DNA of 64,000 nucleotides from Chondrilla cf. caribensis (lineage: Eukaryota; Porifera; Demospongiae; Chondrillida; Chondrillidae), in the NCBI GenBank assembly GCA_964020155.1, contig OZ026557.1:4463966-4527965 (forward strand), given 5' to 3'. The position numbers and the translations under genes were made by a program. The notes under the pieces were generated by a model. The model was not told where the DNA came from and did no database searches. It was given only the letters and a program-made list of their open reading frames with translations. Positions 25,552 through 38,682 of the stretch are shown piece after piece; within the stretch, counting starts at the first letter, position 1, and every line of letters begins with the position of its first letter.

Positions 25552-28500
25552 TATTCCTCTACCATGAGCTATGCAAGAAGGTGCTCAGCATTTTATTTTC
25601 TTATTCTCTCCCATACATTGAAAATTTTTAAAGCACCTTCCGATGTAGCTGGGGTTACAAGCCACCTATTGAGATGGGAATTGTTTCAGAAGTTAGTTCA
25701 CGTCCCCAGCTAGGTCTGTCTAAAATATCAAGTTGACACGCCCCCTCCCCCATGAGCTATCCAAAAAGGTGCTTAGTGTTTTCTCTCCTATACTCTCCCA
25801 TGTACATTGAAAGTATTTTAAGCACCTTCCGATGTAGCTGGGGCTACAAGCCACCTATTGAGATGGGAATTGTTTCAGAAGTTAGTTCACATCCCCAGCT
25901 AGGTCTGTCTAAAATATCAAGTTGACACACCCCCTCCCCCATGAGCCATGCAAAAAGGTGCTTAGCGTTTTCTCTCCTATACTCTCCCATGTACATTGAA
26001 AATATTTTAAGCACCTTCCGATGTAGCTGGGGTTATGAGCCACCTATTGAGATGGGAATTGTTTCAGAAGTTAGTTCACATCCCCAGCTAGGTCTGTCTA
26101 AAATATCAAGTTGACACGCCCCCTCTCCCATGAGCTATGCAAAAAGGTGCTTAGCGTTTTCTCTCCTATACTCTCCCATATATTGAAAAATTATTAAGCA
26201 CCTTCCGATGTAGTTGGGGTTACGAGCCACCTATTGAGATGGGAATTGTAGCTGGGGTTATGAGCCACCTATTGAGATGGGAATTGTTTCAGAAGTTAGT
26301 TCACGTCCCCAGCTAGGTCTGTCCAAAATATCAAGTTGACACGCCCCCTCCCCCATGAGCTATGCAAAAAGGTGCTTAGCGTTTTCTCTCCTATACTCTC
26401 CCATACATTGAAAATAGTTTAAGCACCTTCCGATGTAGCTGGGGTTACGAGCCACCTATTGAGATGGGAATTGTTTCAGAAGTTAGTTCACATCCCCAGC
26501 TAGGTCTGTCTAAAATATCAAGTTGACACGCCCCCTCTCCCATGAGCTATCCAAAAAGGTGCTTAGTGTTTTCTCTCCTATACTCTCCCATACATTGAAA
26601 GTATTTTAAGCACCTTCCGATGTAGCTGGGGCTACAAGCCACCTATTGAGATGGGAATTGTTTCAGAAGTTAGTTCACATCCCCAGCTAGGTCTGTCTAA
26701 AATATCAAGTTGACACGCCCCCTCCCCCATGAGCTATGCTAAAAAGTGGTTAGCGTTTTCTCTCCTATACTCTCCCATACATTGAAAATATTTTAAGCAC
26801 CTTCCGATGTAGCTGGAGTTACGAGCCACCTATTGAGATGGGAATTGTTTCAGAAGTTAGTTCACATCCCCAGCTAGGTCTGTCTAAAATATCAAGTTGA
26901 CACGCCCCCTCCCCCATGAGCTATCCAAAAAGGTGCTTAGCGTTTTCTCTCCTATACTCTCCCATGTACATTGAAAAATTATTAAGCACCTTCCGATGTA
27001 GCTGGAGTTACGAGCCACCTATTGAGATGGGAATTGTTTCAGAAGTTAGTTCACATCCCCAGCTAGGTCTGTCTAAAATATCAAGTTGACACACCCCCTC
27101 CCTCATGAGCCATGCAAATAGGTGCTTAGCGTTTTCTCTCCTATACTCTCCCATACATTGAAAAATTATTAAGCACCTTCCGATGTAGCTGGAGTTACGA
27201 GCCACCTATTGAGATGGGAATTGTTTCAGACGTTAGTTCACATCCCCAGCTAGATCTGTCTAAAATATCAAGTTGACACGCCCCCTCCCCCATGAGCTAT
27301 GCAAAAAGGTGCTTAGTGTTTTCTCTCCTATACTCTCCCATACATTGAAAATATTTTAAGCACCTTCCGATGTAGCTGGGGTTACGAGCCACCTATTGAG
27401 ATGGGAATTGTTTCAGACGTTAGTTCACATTCCCAGCTAGGTCTGTCTAAAATATCAAGTTGACACGCCCCCTCCCCCATGAGCTATGCAAATAGGTGCT
27501 TAGCGTTTTCTCTCCTATACTCTCCCATACATTGAAAAATTATTAAGCACCTTCCGATGTAGCTGGAGTTACGAGCCACCTATTGAGATGGGAATTGTTT
27601 CAGAAGTTAGTTCACATCCCCAGCTAGGTCTGTCTAAAATATCAAGTTGACACGCCCCCTCCCTCATGAGCTATGCAAAAAGGTGCTTAGCGTTTTCTCT
27701 CCTATACTCTCCCATACATTGAAAATATTTTAAGCACCTTCCGATGTAGCTGGGGTTACGAGCCACCTATTGAGATGGGAATTGTTTCAGAAGTTAGTTC
27801 ACATCCCCAGCTAGGTCTGTCTAAAATATCAAGTTGACACGCCCCCTCCCCCATGAGCCATGCAAAAAGGTGCTTAGCGTTTTCTCTCCTATACTCTCCC
27901 ATACATTGAAAAATTATTAAGCACCTTCCGATGTAGCTGGAGTTACGAGCCACCTATTGAGATGGGAATTGTTTCAGAAGTTAGTTCACATCCCCAACTA
28001 GGTCTGTCTAAAATATCAAGTTGACACGCCCCCTCCCCCATGAGCTATGCAAAAAGGTGCTTAGTGTTTTCTCTCCTATACTCTCCCATACATTGAAAGT
28101 ATTTTAAGCACCTTCCGATGTAACTGGGGCTACAAGCCACCTATTGAGATGGGAATTGTTTCAGAAGTTAGTTCACATCCCCAGCTAGGTCTGTCTAAAA
28201 TATCAAGTTGACACGCCCCCTCCCCCATGAGCTATGCAAAAAGGTGCTTAGCGTTTTCTCTCCTATACTCTCCCATACATTGAAAATAGTTTAAGCACCT
28301 TCCGATGTAGCTGGGGTTACGAGCCACCTATTGAGATGGGAATTGTTTCAGAAGTTAGTTCACATCCCCAGCTAGGTCTGTCTAAAATATCAAGTTGACA
28401 CGCCCCCTCCCCCATGAGCCATGCAAAAAGGTGCTTAGTGTTTTCTCTCCTATACTCTCCTATACATTGAAAGTATTTTAAGCACCTTCCGATGTAGCTG

Positions 28501-28845
28501 GAGTTACGAGCCACCTATTGAGATGGGAATTGTTTCAGAAGTTAGTTCACATCCCCAGCTAGGTCTGTCTAAAATATCAAGTTGACACGCCCCCTCCCTC
28601 ATGAGCCATGCAAAAAGGTGCTTAGCGTTTTCTCTCCTATACTCTCCCATACATTGAAAAATTATTAAGCACCTTCCGATGTAGCTGGAGTTACGAGCCA
28701 CCTATTGAGATGGGAATTGTTTCAGAAGTTAGTTCACATCCCCAGCTAGGTCTGTCTAAAATATCAAGTTGACACGCCCCCTCCCCCACGAGCTATGCAA
28801 GAATGTGCTTAGCGTCTTCTCTCCTATACTCTCCCATACATTTCA
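25552..28845 (+). repeat. 187-bp satellite array, about 17.6 units
   Basis: Very homogeneous direct repeats of 187 bp (GAGCCACCTATTGAGATGGG landmark). A 46-bp local duplication of the landmark occurs near 26,216-26,285. Neighbouring units are more alike than units in the other arrays, which suggests recent local amplification. Confidence 0.95.
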
Positions 28846-29140
28846 CAAAGATCGGTCATTTTCCCCTTTAAAACATTAATTAATTAGGTGACGTTTAGGT
28901 CACATGCATTCGTCATGGTAAGAGGTATCCCATGACACATAGAAGGTGGGGGGTTTTAGGGTAGGACCCCCCTGAAACCCTAACCAATGAGAGGGTTAAG
29001 TGGAGTGGGCGTGGCTGCTAGGGTTAGACATAGCAGCATTAGAGGGTTAAGCTTCCCAGCCAATGTACTAATTCCTTCCTATGCATTCAAATCTACCTTG
29101 TAGGAATTCTTCGAATTGACATTATTTGCTTCTCACCACA
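28846..29140. repeat. Spacer between 187-bp and 359-bp arrays, left copy
   Basis: About 300 bp without a gene; recurs inverted at about 40,720-41,100. Includes GATCGGTCATTTTCCCC, GGGGGGTTTTAGGGTAGGAC and GCTGCTAGGGTTAGACATAG. Confidence 0.8.
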
Positions 29141-30090
29141 AGGCTAATAGTGCACTCAGGACAATCTGAGTGTTTCCAAAATTGTGTCGGTGCATTTCGC
29201 ATGGACACTGGGCAGCCCTGGGTGACCAGCAAATGAATGTGAAATTACCTACACGATCACCACAAGGCGTATTACGCTTATATCTGAATGTACATTATAA
29301 ATGGTATGTAGGCACAGGGGGATAATTTTTGGTCGACATCAAAATGCATCTTTTTTTGTTATCAGAAGGACCGTACTAGGTCAAGGAGTGTGTCTGTGTA
29401 TTTGTATTTGATCTATGATGCATCATGGGCACACAAAAGATGCCATGGTGAAAAGTGAAAAAATTGACATTTTTACTTGTCACATCGAGGCTAATAGTGC
29501 ACTCAGAACAATCTCAATTCTTTTGAAATTCAATCGGGGAGTTTGGCATGGACACTGGGCAGCCCATGGTAGGTGTGATAACCACAAGGCATATTACACT
29601 TATATACATACAAAATTATATACATTTTATTATATGTGGCATATGGGCTCCGGGAAGAATTATTGGTCGACATCAAAATGCATCTTATTTGATATTAGAA
29701 GGACCGTACTAGGTCCAGGAGTGTGTCTGTGCATTCAGATTTGACCTATGATGCATCACGTGCACACAGGAGAGGCCGTGGTGACAAGCCAAAAAAATGA
29801 CATTTTTTGCTTGTCACCATGAGACTTATAGCTCACTCAGGACAATCTCAATTCTTCCCAAATTGTGTTGGTGAGTTTAGCACGGACACTGGCTAGCCCT
29901 TGGTGACCAGCAAAGAATTGTCCAATTGCTCAGGTGATCACCACAAGGCATATTACACTTATATACATACAAAAGTTAATACATTTATTATATGCGATAT
30001 ATGGGCACTGGGGAGAATTTTTGGTCGACATCAAAATGCATCTTTTTGTTATCAGAAGGGCCGTACTAGGTCTAGGAGTGTGTCTATGTT
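29141..30090 (-). repeat. ~359-bp satellite units in inverted orientation, about 2.6 units
   Basis: The landmarks read in reverse complement relative to 32.5-40.7 kb (GGTGATCACC then TATTACACTTATATAC; GACCGTACTAGGTC). The first unit is the most diverged. The array stops at about 30,090 inside a unit. Confidence 0.88.
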
Positions 30091-30626
30091 TTAATAGTTG
30101 CATTGGTCGGGTGAAGTTAAGTAACTTGGAAAACTTGAAAAGCTTTGTGTACTCTTAAGATCGAACTACATATACGTACGTGTTGATATGGGTTATGTTC
30201 ATGTCAGTGCTATCTTCCGGCATAGGCAGATGATTCCTATGTTAGAACTGTCACAAAATATTCCGTCCCCATTAATGACTAGTCTGTGATATTTCTGAAA
30301 TTATCGTCCCCCTCTGAAATATTCCGTCCCCCAGGACACGCGTGGTGTAAGATGTTTGAAATTGTTGGCCATGCTCCATTACTCAGAGAAACTGATTAAT
30401 AAGAAGTAAAAAGTATTTATTAAGGGGGGGGGGGGGGGCTGAATATCACAGATGTGGACACGAAATTGGGGGACCAAATGTTGCATGACAGAACCCTTGT
30501 CCATAGTTTAAGTGCGACTATGTCAAAAGATTCCCCAACTGTAGCCTATTTTTTGGAAACACAGTACACATAGTTCCATGTTCTGTAGTTCTAGGATGTC
30601 ACTAGTAACTATTACTTTTGGTACAG
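30091..30626. other. Unassigned sequence with a poly-G run
   Basis: No gene seen. Contains a G-run of about 13 near 30,426. The missing 5' exon of the TMED2-like pseudogene would be expected here but is not recognisable. Confidence 0.4.
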
Positions 30627-31178
30627 ATAACTGGTCCTGACAATAAATCTATATATTCAGGTGAACGTGAGAGCAATGGTAAGTATGTATTCTCAGCTCA
30701 CATTAATGGAGTGTAAAGGTACTGCTTCAGCAATCAAATGTCTTCTATAACATCAAACACAGTCATGTTTAGCATGGATTTGGGAGATGCCCCTCAAGAA
30801 TCGACAGATGGTAATAGTCTTCAGTCTTTTCTGTGTATCGGTGATGGAGTACTAAGGGTATACTTTTTGTAGTTCATCATAATAAGCTTGAAGATATGAT
30901 AGCAGCTCTCTCAGCGGGACTTTCTGCTGTGAAGCATGAACAAGAGTACATGGAGGTCAGAGAAAGAGTCCATCGGATAAGTATGTTAATTTTGTTGAAT
31001 TTTAGGTTATCCTTCTGTTACTGTAACGGTGATATTTTGTACTAATCTTGTAGTTAATGACAGTACCAACTCAAGAGTTGTCTGGTGGTCTGTGTTTGAG
31101 GCCTTTCTGATTGTGTGCATGACATTTGGACAGATTTATCACTTGAAGAGATTCTTTGAAGTTAGACGTGCTATTTGA
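30627..31178 (+). pseudogene. TMED2-like: TMED2-like (p24 beta) pseudogene, 3' part
   Basis: Three exons: 30627-30810, 30873-30980, 31054-31178, ending at TGA 31176-31178. Translation gives [20 protein letters not shown] at the start, an AHING...YCFSNQMSS stretch, the coiled coil [11 protein letters not shown] with [15 protein letters not shown], then [11 protein letters not shown], a membrane segment and the C-terminus [10 protein letters not shown]. That is the p24/TMED (emp24/gp25L) family, which acts as cargo receptor in ER-Golgi vesicles, and the beta (TMED2) type by its tail. An in-frame TAA at 30714-30716 falls between AHINGV and RYCFSN, where a Tyr codon is expected. The signal-peptide and N-terminal GOLD exon(s) are missing. 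Introns are kept, so it is not a retrocopy. A sequencing error is the alternative to a true stop, but the missing 5' end still makes it a fragment. Confidence 0.8.
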
Positions 31179-31439
31179 ACATTAAGAACTTTTATTTGAA
31201 TGCAGACTATAAGTTTCTTTCTGATTCTTCATCTAATAATCATAATAATAATATAATTGAAATGTGATATGCTTTTGAGTATCAGGTCGTGGTCTGCGGA
31301 TGCCACGAAAGTTGGAGTGTTTAGCAACTTGTATAAAATTCTGTATGTGAATTTCTGAGAATGCTGTTCAATATCTGAACAATTATAATAAGCAGTCTAT
31401 TGATGCTGTCCAGGAATACTGTAGAGAACTGAGCTTTGC
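31179..31439. other. 3' flank of the TMED2-like pseudogene
   Basis: AT-rich, no gene; ends where the inverted SINE-bearing element begins. Confidence 0.45.
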
Positions 31440-32242
31440 AGGAAAGTCTATCACCAACAACCAATCAGTAGTTAATGATAGGCCTGAAGAGACAGTTTCT
31501 AATTCTTTTGATTCTCGTTAATATTATGTAATTGTTATAATAATCTGTTCTATTGTTCAAATACAAAATATAATGATCACAATAAAATAAAAAAATAAAG
31601 CAAGAATTGTAGGATTCATATTGATAAAAAGGTCACCCACCAAGGGTCAAAGACACCTATATATGGAGAGCTTTACAGGGACTTTCCACAGAGACTGTGT
31701 ACTTAATCATTCCACGAATGCAGAAGACACTATTCTAGCTGGGAGGTCAGCTGCGAGTCCCAAAGCTCCCCCTACGGTTCTTTGTAGAGAGTATTGCAAC
31801 TGACCACCAGGAAGTGAGCTCTTTTTTTTCAGAGAAAAAAACCGTCCTATGGAGGATTCGAACCCGCGACCTGGAGCCTAGAGTCGTGTCACCTGACCAC
31901 CCCGCCACCGTGACCTATCTATATTATTATTATTATCTGCGCTATTTATAGTTGCCCTAAATATTCAATTCGAAAAATTGGCTGCCCGGGGCACTGGAAT
32001 TACTTGATCTTGTCTAAGGTTTAGAAGAACCTTCGCTGAAGATATAACGTTCGTTGAAGCCCTTGCGCTCGAATTCTAGCCCAATTTGTAATTGTCGGCG
32101 TTTTGAAATCGGCCATTTTGTTTGTACACTATCAATAATATAAATTCACTTCAGTAGTTACGCGTAGGAATGTATATTATGTGTAAGGTGAAATTCCAAA
32201 GAATGAAACTGTCATCCACTTCATTTATCTCCAGCAAGGAAG
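31440..32242 (-). mobile_element. SINE-bearing repeat element, copy 2 (inverted, empty site)
   Basis: Reverse complement of 4763-5708, including the tRNA-like head (B-box about 31,854-31,864, A-box about 31,898-31,908). It lacks the 142-bp insertion, which accounts for the length difference. Confidence 0.78.
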
Positions 32243-32530
32243 TTTTCGCAATTCTATCCCGAAGTGAAGGTACCCCTCCTCACAAACTGCAATTGAGCAA
32301 CATCAAGATGACAGAGCCACTCCAAATAGAATTTTATATGGTGAGCTATAGGAAAGTAATTTTCTGTGAGAGCTGTGCAAAATCAGAAGACGATTGTACA
32401 ATGCTTATTATGATGTGAAAGGTCAATATTGACCCGTTGGCCTTGCCTGTATGGGGTTCGGAAGGGTTGATATAGACTCCTCAGCACCTATTGGCACATA
32501 GGGGTCAGGCTGAATAGTTAATACCCAGTG
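32243..32530. other. Unassigned sequence left of the forward 359-bp array
   Basis: No gene recognised. It grades into a diverged 359-bp unit at about 32,530. Confidence 0.4.
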
Positions 32531-35500
32531 TCCATGTCCAACTCCCAATATTTTCCTTGTCACCACGAGGCTTATAGCACACTCAGGACAATCTAAATTC
32601 TTTCGAAATTGTGTCGGTGAGTTTGTAATCACTTAAGCAATTTGAAATTCCTTTACTGGTCACCAAGGGCTACCCAGTGTCCGTGCTAAACTCACCAACA
32701 CAATTTGGGAAGAATTGAGATTATCCTCAGTGCGCTATAAGCCTCGTGGTAACAAGCCAAAAAATGTCATTTTTTTGGCTTGTCACCACGGCCTCTCCTG
32801 TGTGCACGTGATGCGTCATTTGTCAAATCCGAATGCACAGACACACTCCTGGACCTAGTACGGTCCTTCTGATAACAAAAAGATGTATTTTGATGTCGAC
32901 CAAAAATTCTCCCCAGTGCCCATATACCACATATAATAAAATGTACATACATTTGTATGTATATAAGTGTAATATTCGTTGTGGTGATCACCTGAGCAAT
33001 TGTTCAATTCTTTGCTGGTCACCAAGGGCTAGCCAGTGTCGTGCTAAACTCACCAACACAATTTGGGAAGAATTGAGATTGTCCTGAGTGAGCTACAAGC
33101 CTCGTGGTGACAAGCAAAAAAATGTCATTTTTTTGTCTTGTCACCACGGCCTCTCCTGTGTGTACGTGATGCATCATAGGTCAAATCCGAATGCACAGAC
33201 GCACTCCTGGACCTAGTACGGACCTTCTGATAACAAAAGATGTATTTTGATGTCGACCAAAAATTCTCCCCAGTGCCCATATACCGCATATAATAAAATC
33301 TGTTAACTTTTGTATGTATATAAGTGTAATATTCGTTGTGGTGATCACCTGAGCAATTGGACAATTCTTTGTTGGTCACCAAGGGCTAGCCAGTGTCCGT
33401 GCTAAACTCACCAACACAATTTGGGAAGAATTGAGATTGTCCTGAGTGTGCTATAAGCCTCGTGGTGACAAGCAAAAAAATGTCATTTTTTTGTCTTGTC
33501 ACCACGGCCTCTCCTGTGTGCACGTGATGCATCATAGGTCAAATCCGAATGCACAGACACACTCCTGGACCTAGTACGGACCTTCTGATAACAAAAAGAT
33601 GCATTTTGATGTCAACCAAAAATTCTCCCCAGTGCCCATATACCGCATATAATAAAATCTGTTAACTTTTGTATGTATATAAGTGTAATATGCCTTGTGG
33701 TGATCACCTGAGCAATTGGACAATTCTTTGCTGGTCACCAAGGGCTAGCCAGTGTCCGTGCTAAACTCACCAACACAATTTGGGAAGAATTGAGATTGTC
33801 CTGAGTGAGCTATAAGCCTCGTGGTGACAAGCAAAAAAATGTCATTTTTTTGGCTTGTCACCACGGCCTCTCCTGTGTGTACGTGATGCATCATAGGTCA
33901 AATCCGAATGCACAAACACACTCCTGGACCTAGTACAGTCCTTCTGATAACAAAAAGATGTATTTTGATGTAGACCAAAAATTCTCCCCAGTGCCGTATA
34001 TAATAAAATGTACATACATTTGTATGTATATAAGTGTAATATTCGTTGTGGTGATCACCTGAGCAATTGGACAATTCTTTGCTGGTCACCAAGGGCTAGC
34101 CAGTGTCCGTGCTAAACTCACCAACACAATTTGGGAAGAATTGAGATTGTCCTGAGTGAGCTATAAGCCTCGTGGTGACAAGCAAAAAAATTTCTTTTTT
34201 TTCGGCTTGTCACCACGGCCTCTCCTGTGTGCATGTGATGCATCATAGGTCAAATCCAAATGCACAGACACACTCCTGGACCTAGTACGGACCTTCTGAT
34301 AACAAAAAGGATGCATTTTGATGTCGACCAAAAATTCTCCCCAGTGCCCATATATCGCATATAATAAAATGTATTAACTTTTGTATGTATATAAGTGTAA
34401 TATTCCTTGTGGTGATCACCTGTGCAATTGGACAATTCTTTGCTGGTCACCAAGGGCTAGCCAGTGTCCGTGCTAAACTCACCAACACAATTTGGGAAGA
34501 ATTGAGATTGTCCTGAGTGAGCTATAAGCCTCGTGGTGACAAGCAAAAAAATGTCATTTTTTTGGCTTGTCACCACGGCCTCTCCTGTGTGTACGTGATG
34601 CATCATAGGTCAAATCCGAATGCACAGACACACTCCTGGACCTAGTACGGTCCTTCTGATAACAAAAAGATGTATTTTGATGTCGACCAAAAATTCTCCC
34701 CAGTGCCCATATACCACATATAATAAAATGTACATACATTTGTATGTATATAAGTGTAATATTCGTTGTGGTGATCACCTGAGCAATTGGACAATTCTTT
34801 GCTGGTCACCAAGGGCTAGCCAGTGTCCGTGCTTAACTCACCAACACAATTTGGGAAGAATTGAGATTGTCCTGAGTGAGCTACAAGCCTCGTGGTGACA
34901 AGTAAAAAATGTCATTTTTTTGTCTTGTCACCACGGCCTCTCCTGTGTGTACGTGATGCATCATAGGTCAAATCCGAATGCACAGACACACTCCTGGACC
35001 TAGTACGGTCCTTCTGATAACAAAAAAGATGCATTTTGATGTCGACCAAAAATTCTCCCCAGTGCCCATATACCGCATATAATAAAATCTGTTAACTTTT
35101 GTATGTATATAAGTGTAATATTCGTTGTGGTGATCACCTGAGCAATTGTTCAATTCTTTGCTGGTCACCAAGGGCTAGCCAGTGTCCGTGCTAAACTCAC
35201 CAACACAATTTGGGAAGAATTGAGATTGTCCTGAGTGTGCTATAAGCCTCGTGGTGACAAGCAAAAAAATGTCATTTTTTTGTCTTGTCACCACGGCCTC
35301 TCCTGTGTGCACGTGATGCATCATAGGTCAAATCTGAATGCACAGACACACTCCTGGACCTAGTACGGACCTTCTGATAACAAAAAGATGCATTTTGATG
35401 TCAACCAAAAATTCTCCCCAGTGCCCATATACCGCATATAATAAAATGTATTAACTTTTGTATGTATATAAGTGTAATATGCCTTGTGATGATCACCTGA

Positions 35501-38500
35501 GCAATTGTTCAATTCTTTGCTGGTCACCAAGGGCTAGCCAGTGTCCGTGCTAAACTCACCAACACAATTTGGGAAGAATTGAGATTGTCCTGAGTGAGCT
35601 ACAAGCCTCGTGGTGACAAGTAAAAAAATGTCATTTTTTTGTCTTGTCACCACGGCCTCTCCTGTGTGTACGTGATGCATCATAGGTCAAATCCGAATGC
35701 ACAGACACACTCCTGGACCTAGTACGGACCTTCTGATAACAAAAAGATGCATTTTGATGTCGACCAAAAATTCTCCCCAGTGCCCATATACCGCATATAA
35801 TAAAATGTACATACATTTGTATGTATATAAGTGTAATATTCCTTGTGGCGATCACCTGAGCAATTGGACAATTCTTTGCTGGTCACCAAGGGCTAGCCAG
35901 TGTCCGTGCTAAACTCACCAACACAATTTGGGAAGAATTGAGATTGTCCTGAGTGAGCTACAAGCCTCGTGGTGACAAGTAAAAAATGTCATTTTTTTTT
36001 CTTGTCACCACGGCCTCTCCTGTGTGTACGTGATGAATCATAGAACAAATCCGAATGCACAGACACACTCCTGGACCTAGTATGGACCTTCTGATAACAA
36101 AAAAGATGCATTTTGATGTCGACCAAAAATTCTCCCCAGTGCCCATATACCGCATATAATAAAATCTGTTAACTTTTGTATGTATATAAGTGTAATATAC
36201 CTTGTGGCGATCACCTGAGCAATTGGACAATTCTTTGCTGGTCACCAAGGGCTAGCCAGTGTCCGTGCTAAATTCACCAACACAATTTGGGAAGAATTGA
36301 GATTGTCCTGAGTGAGCTATAAGCCTCGTGGTGACAAGCAAAAAAATGTCATTTTTTTGTCTTGTCACCACGGCCTCTCCTGTGTGCACGTGATGCATCA
36401 TAGGTCAAATCCGAATGCACAGACACACTCCTGGACCTAGTACGGACCTTCTGATAACAAAAAGATGCATTTTGATGTCGACCAAAAATTCTCCCCAGTG
36501 CCCATATACCGCATATAATAAAATGTACATACATTTTTATGTATATAAGTGTAATATTCCTTGTGGCGATCACCTGAGCAATTGGACAATTCTTTGCTGG
36601 TCACCAAGGGCTAGCCAGTGTCCGTGCTAAACTCACCAACACAATTTGGGAAGAATTGAGATTGTCCTGAGTGAGCTATAAGCCTCGTGGTGACAAGCAA
36701 AAAAATGTCATTTTTTGTCTTGTCACCACGGCCTCTCCTGTGTGCACGTGATGCATCATAGGTCAAATCCGAATGCACAGACACACTCCTGGACCTAGTA
36801 CGGACCTTCTGATAACAAAGAGATGTATTTTGATGTCAACCAAAAATTCTCCCCAGTGCCCATATACTGCATATAATAAAATGTATTAACTTTTGTATGT
36901 ATATAAGTGTAATATACCTTGTGGTGATCACCTGAGCAATTGGACAATTCTTTGCTGGTCACCAAGGGCTAGCCAGTGTCCGTGCTAAACTCACCAACAC
37001 AATTTGGGAAGAATTGAGATTGTCCTGAGTGAGCTATAAGCCTCGTGGTGACAAGTAAAAAAATGTCATTTTTTTGGCTTGTCACCACGGCCTCTCCTGT
37101 GTGTACGTGATGAATCATAGGTCAAATCCGAATGCACAGACACACTCCTGGACCTAGTACGGACCTTCTGATAACAAAGAGATGTATTTTGATGTCGACC
37201 AAAAATTCTCCCCAGTGCCCATATACCGCATATAATAAAATCTGTTAACTTTTGTATGTATATAAGTGTAATATTCGTTGTGGTGATCACCTGAGCAATT
37301 GGACAATTCTTTGCTGGTCACCAAGGGCTAGCCAGTGTCCGTGCTAAACTCACCAACACAATTTGGGAAGAATTGAGATTGTCCTGAGTGAGCTATAAGC
37401 CTCGTGGTGACAAGCAAAAAAATGTCATTTTTTTGTCTTGTCACCACGGCCTCTCCTGTGTGCACGTGATGCATCATAGGTCAAATCCGAATGCACAGAC
37501 ACACTCCTGGACCTAGTACGGACCTTCTGATAACAAAAAGATGCATTTTGATGTCGACCAAAAATTCTCCCCAGTGCCCATATACCGCATATAATAAAAT
37601 GTATTAACTTTTGTATGTATATAAGTGTAATATGCCTTGTGGTGATCACCTGAGCAATTGGACAATTCTTTGCTGGTCACCAAGGGCTAGCCAGTGTCCG
37701 TGCTAAACTCACCAACACAATTTGGGAAGAATTGAGATTGTCCTGAGTGAGCTATAAGCCTCGTGGTGACAAGCAAAAAAATGTCATTTTTTGGCTTGTC
37801 ACCACGGCCTCTCCTGTGTGCACGTGATGCATCATAGGTCAAATCCGAATGCACAGACACACTCCTGGACCTAGTACGGACCTTCTGATAACAAAAAGAT
37901 GCATTTTGATGTCGACCAAAAATTCTCCCCAGTGCCCATATACCGCATATAATAAAATGTACATACATTTGTATGTATATAAGTGTAATATTCGTTGTGG
38001 TGATCACCTGAGCAATTGGACAATTCTTTGCTGGTCACCAAGGGCTAGCCAGTGTCCGTGCTAAACTCACCAACACAATTTGGGAAGAATTGAGATTGTC
38101 CTGAGTGAGCTATAAGCCTCGTGGTGACAAGCAAAAAAATGTCATTTTTTTGGCTTGTCACCACGGCCTCTCCTGTGTGCACGTGATGCATCATAGGTCA
38201 AATCCGAATGCACAGACACACTCCTGGACCTAGTACGGACCTTCTGATAACAAAGAGATGTATTTTGATGTCGACCAAAAATTCTCCCCAGTGCCCATAT
38301 ACTGCATATAATAAAATGTATTAACTTTTGTATGTATATAAGTGTAATATTCGTTGTGGTGATCACCTGAGCAATTGGACAATTCTTTGCTGGTCACCAA
38401 GGGCTAGCCAGTGTCCGTGCTAAACTCACCAACACAATTTGGGAAGAATTGAGATTGTCCTGAGTGAGCTATAAGCCTCGTGGTGACAAGCAAAAAATGT

Positions 38501-38682
38501 CATTTTTTTGGCTTGTCACCACGGCCTATCCTGTGTGTACGTGATGAATCATAGGTCAAATCCGAATGCACAGACGCACTCCTGGACCTAGTACGGACCT
38601 TCTGATAACAAGGAGATGCATTTTGATGTCGACCAAAAATTCTCCCCAGTGCCCATATACCGCATATAATAAAATGTACTTA
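32531..38682 (+). repeat. ~359-bp satellite array, about 17 units
   Basis: Homogeneous head-to-tail units, measured spacings 358-359 bp. In the unit at 36,300 the hairpin arms are CGTGGTGACAAG (36,326-36,337) and CTTGTCACCACG (36,361-36,372). Variants alternate between two 3' forms (AATGTACATAC and AATGTATTAAC or AATCTGTTAAC). Interrupted by an insertion at 38,683. Confidence 0.95.

Noticed and set aside
27008..28701. 65-residue minus-strand ORFs with MARNSSYIGRC
   Set aside because: Exact by-products of the 187-bp satellite unit; no domain and no support outside the repeat.
25552..28845. Regularly spaced direct repeats considered as a CRISPR array
   Set aside because: The whole 187-bp unit is repeated without unique spacers, and the context is a eukaryotic genome.
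30425..30440. A G-quadruplex or regulatory poly-G element
   Set aside because: A single homopolymer run without neighbouring G-tracts; it may equally be a sequencing length artefact.
32170..32418. An 82-residue ORF overlapping the inverted SINE-bearing element
   Set aside because: It starts inside repeat DNA, the other element copy does not keep the frame, and it resembles no family I know.
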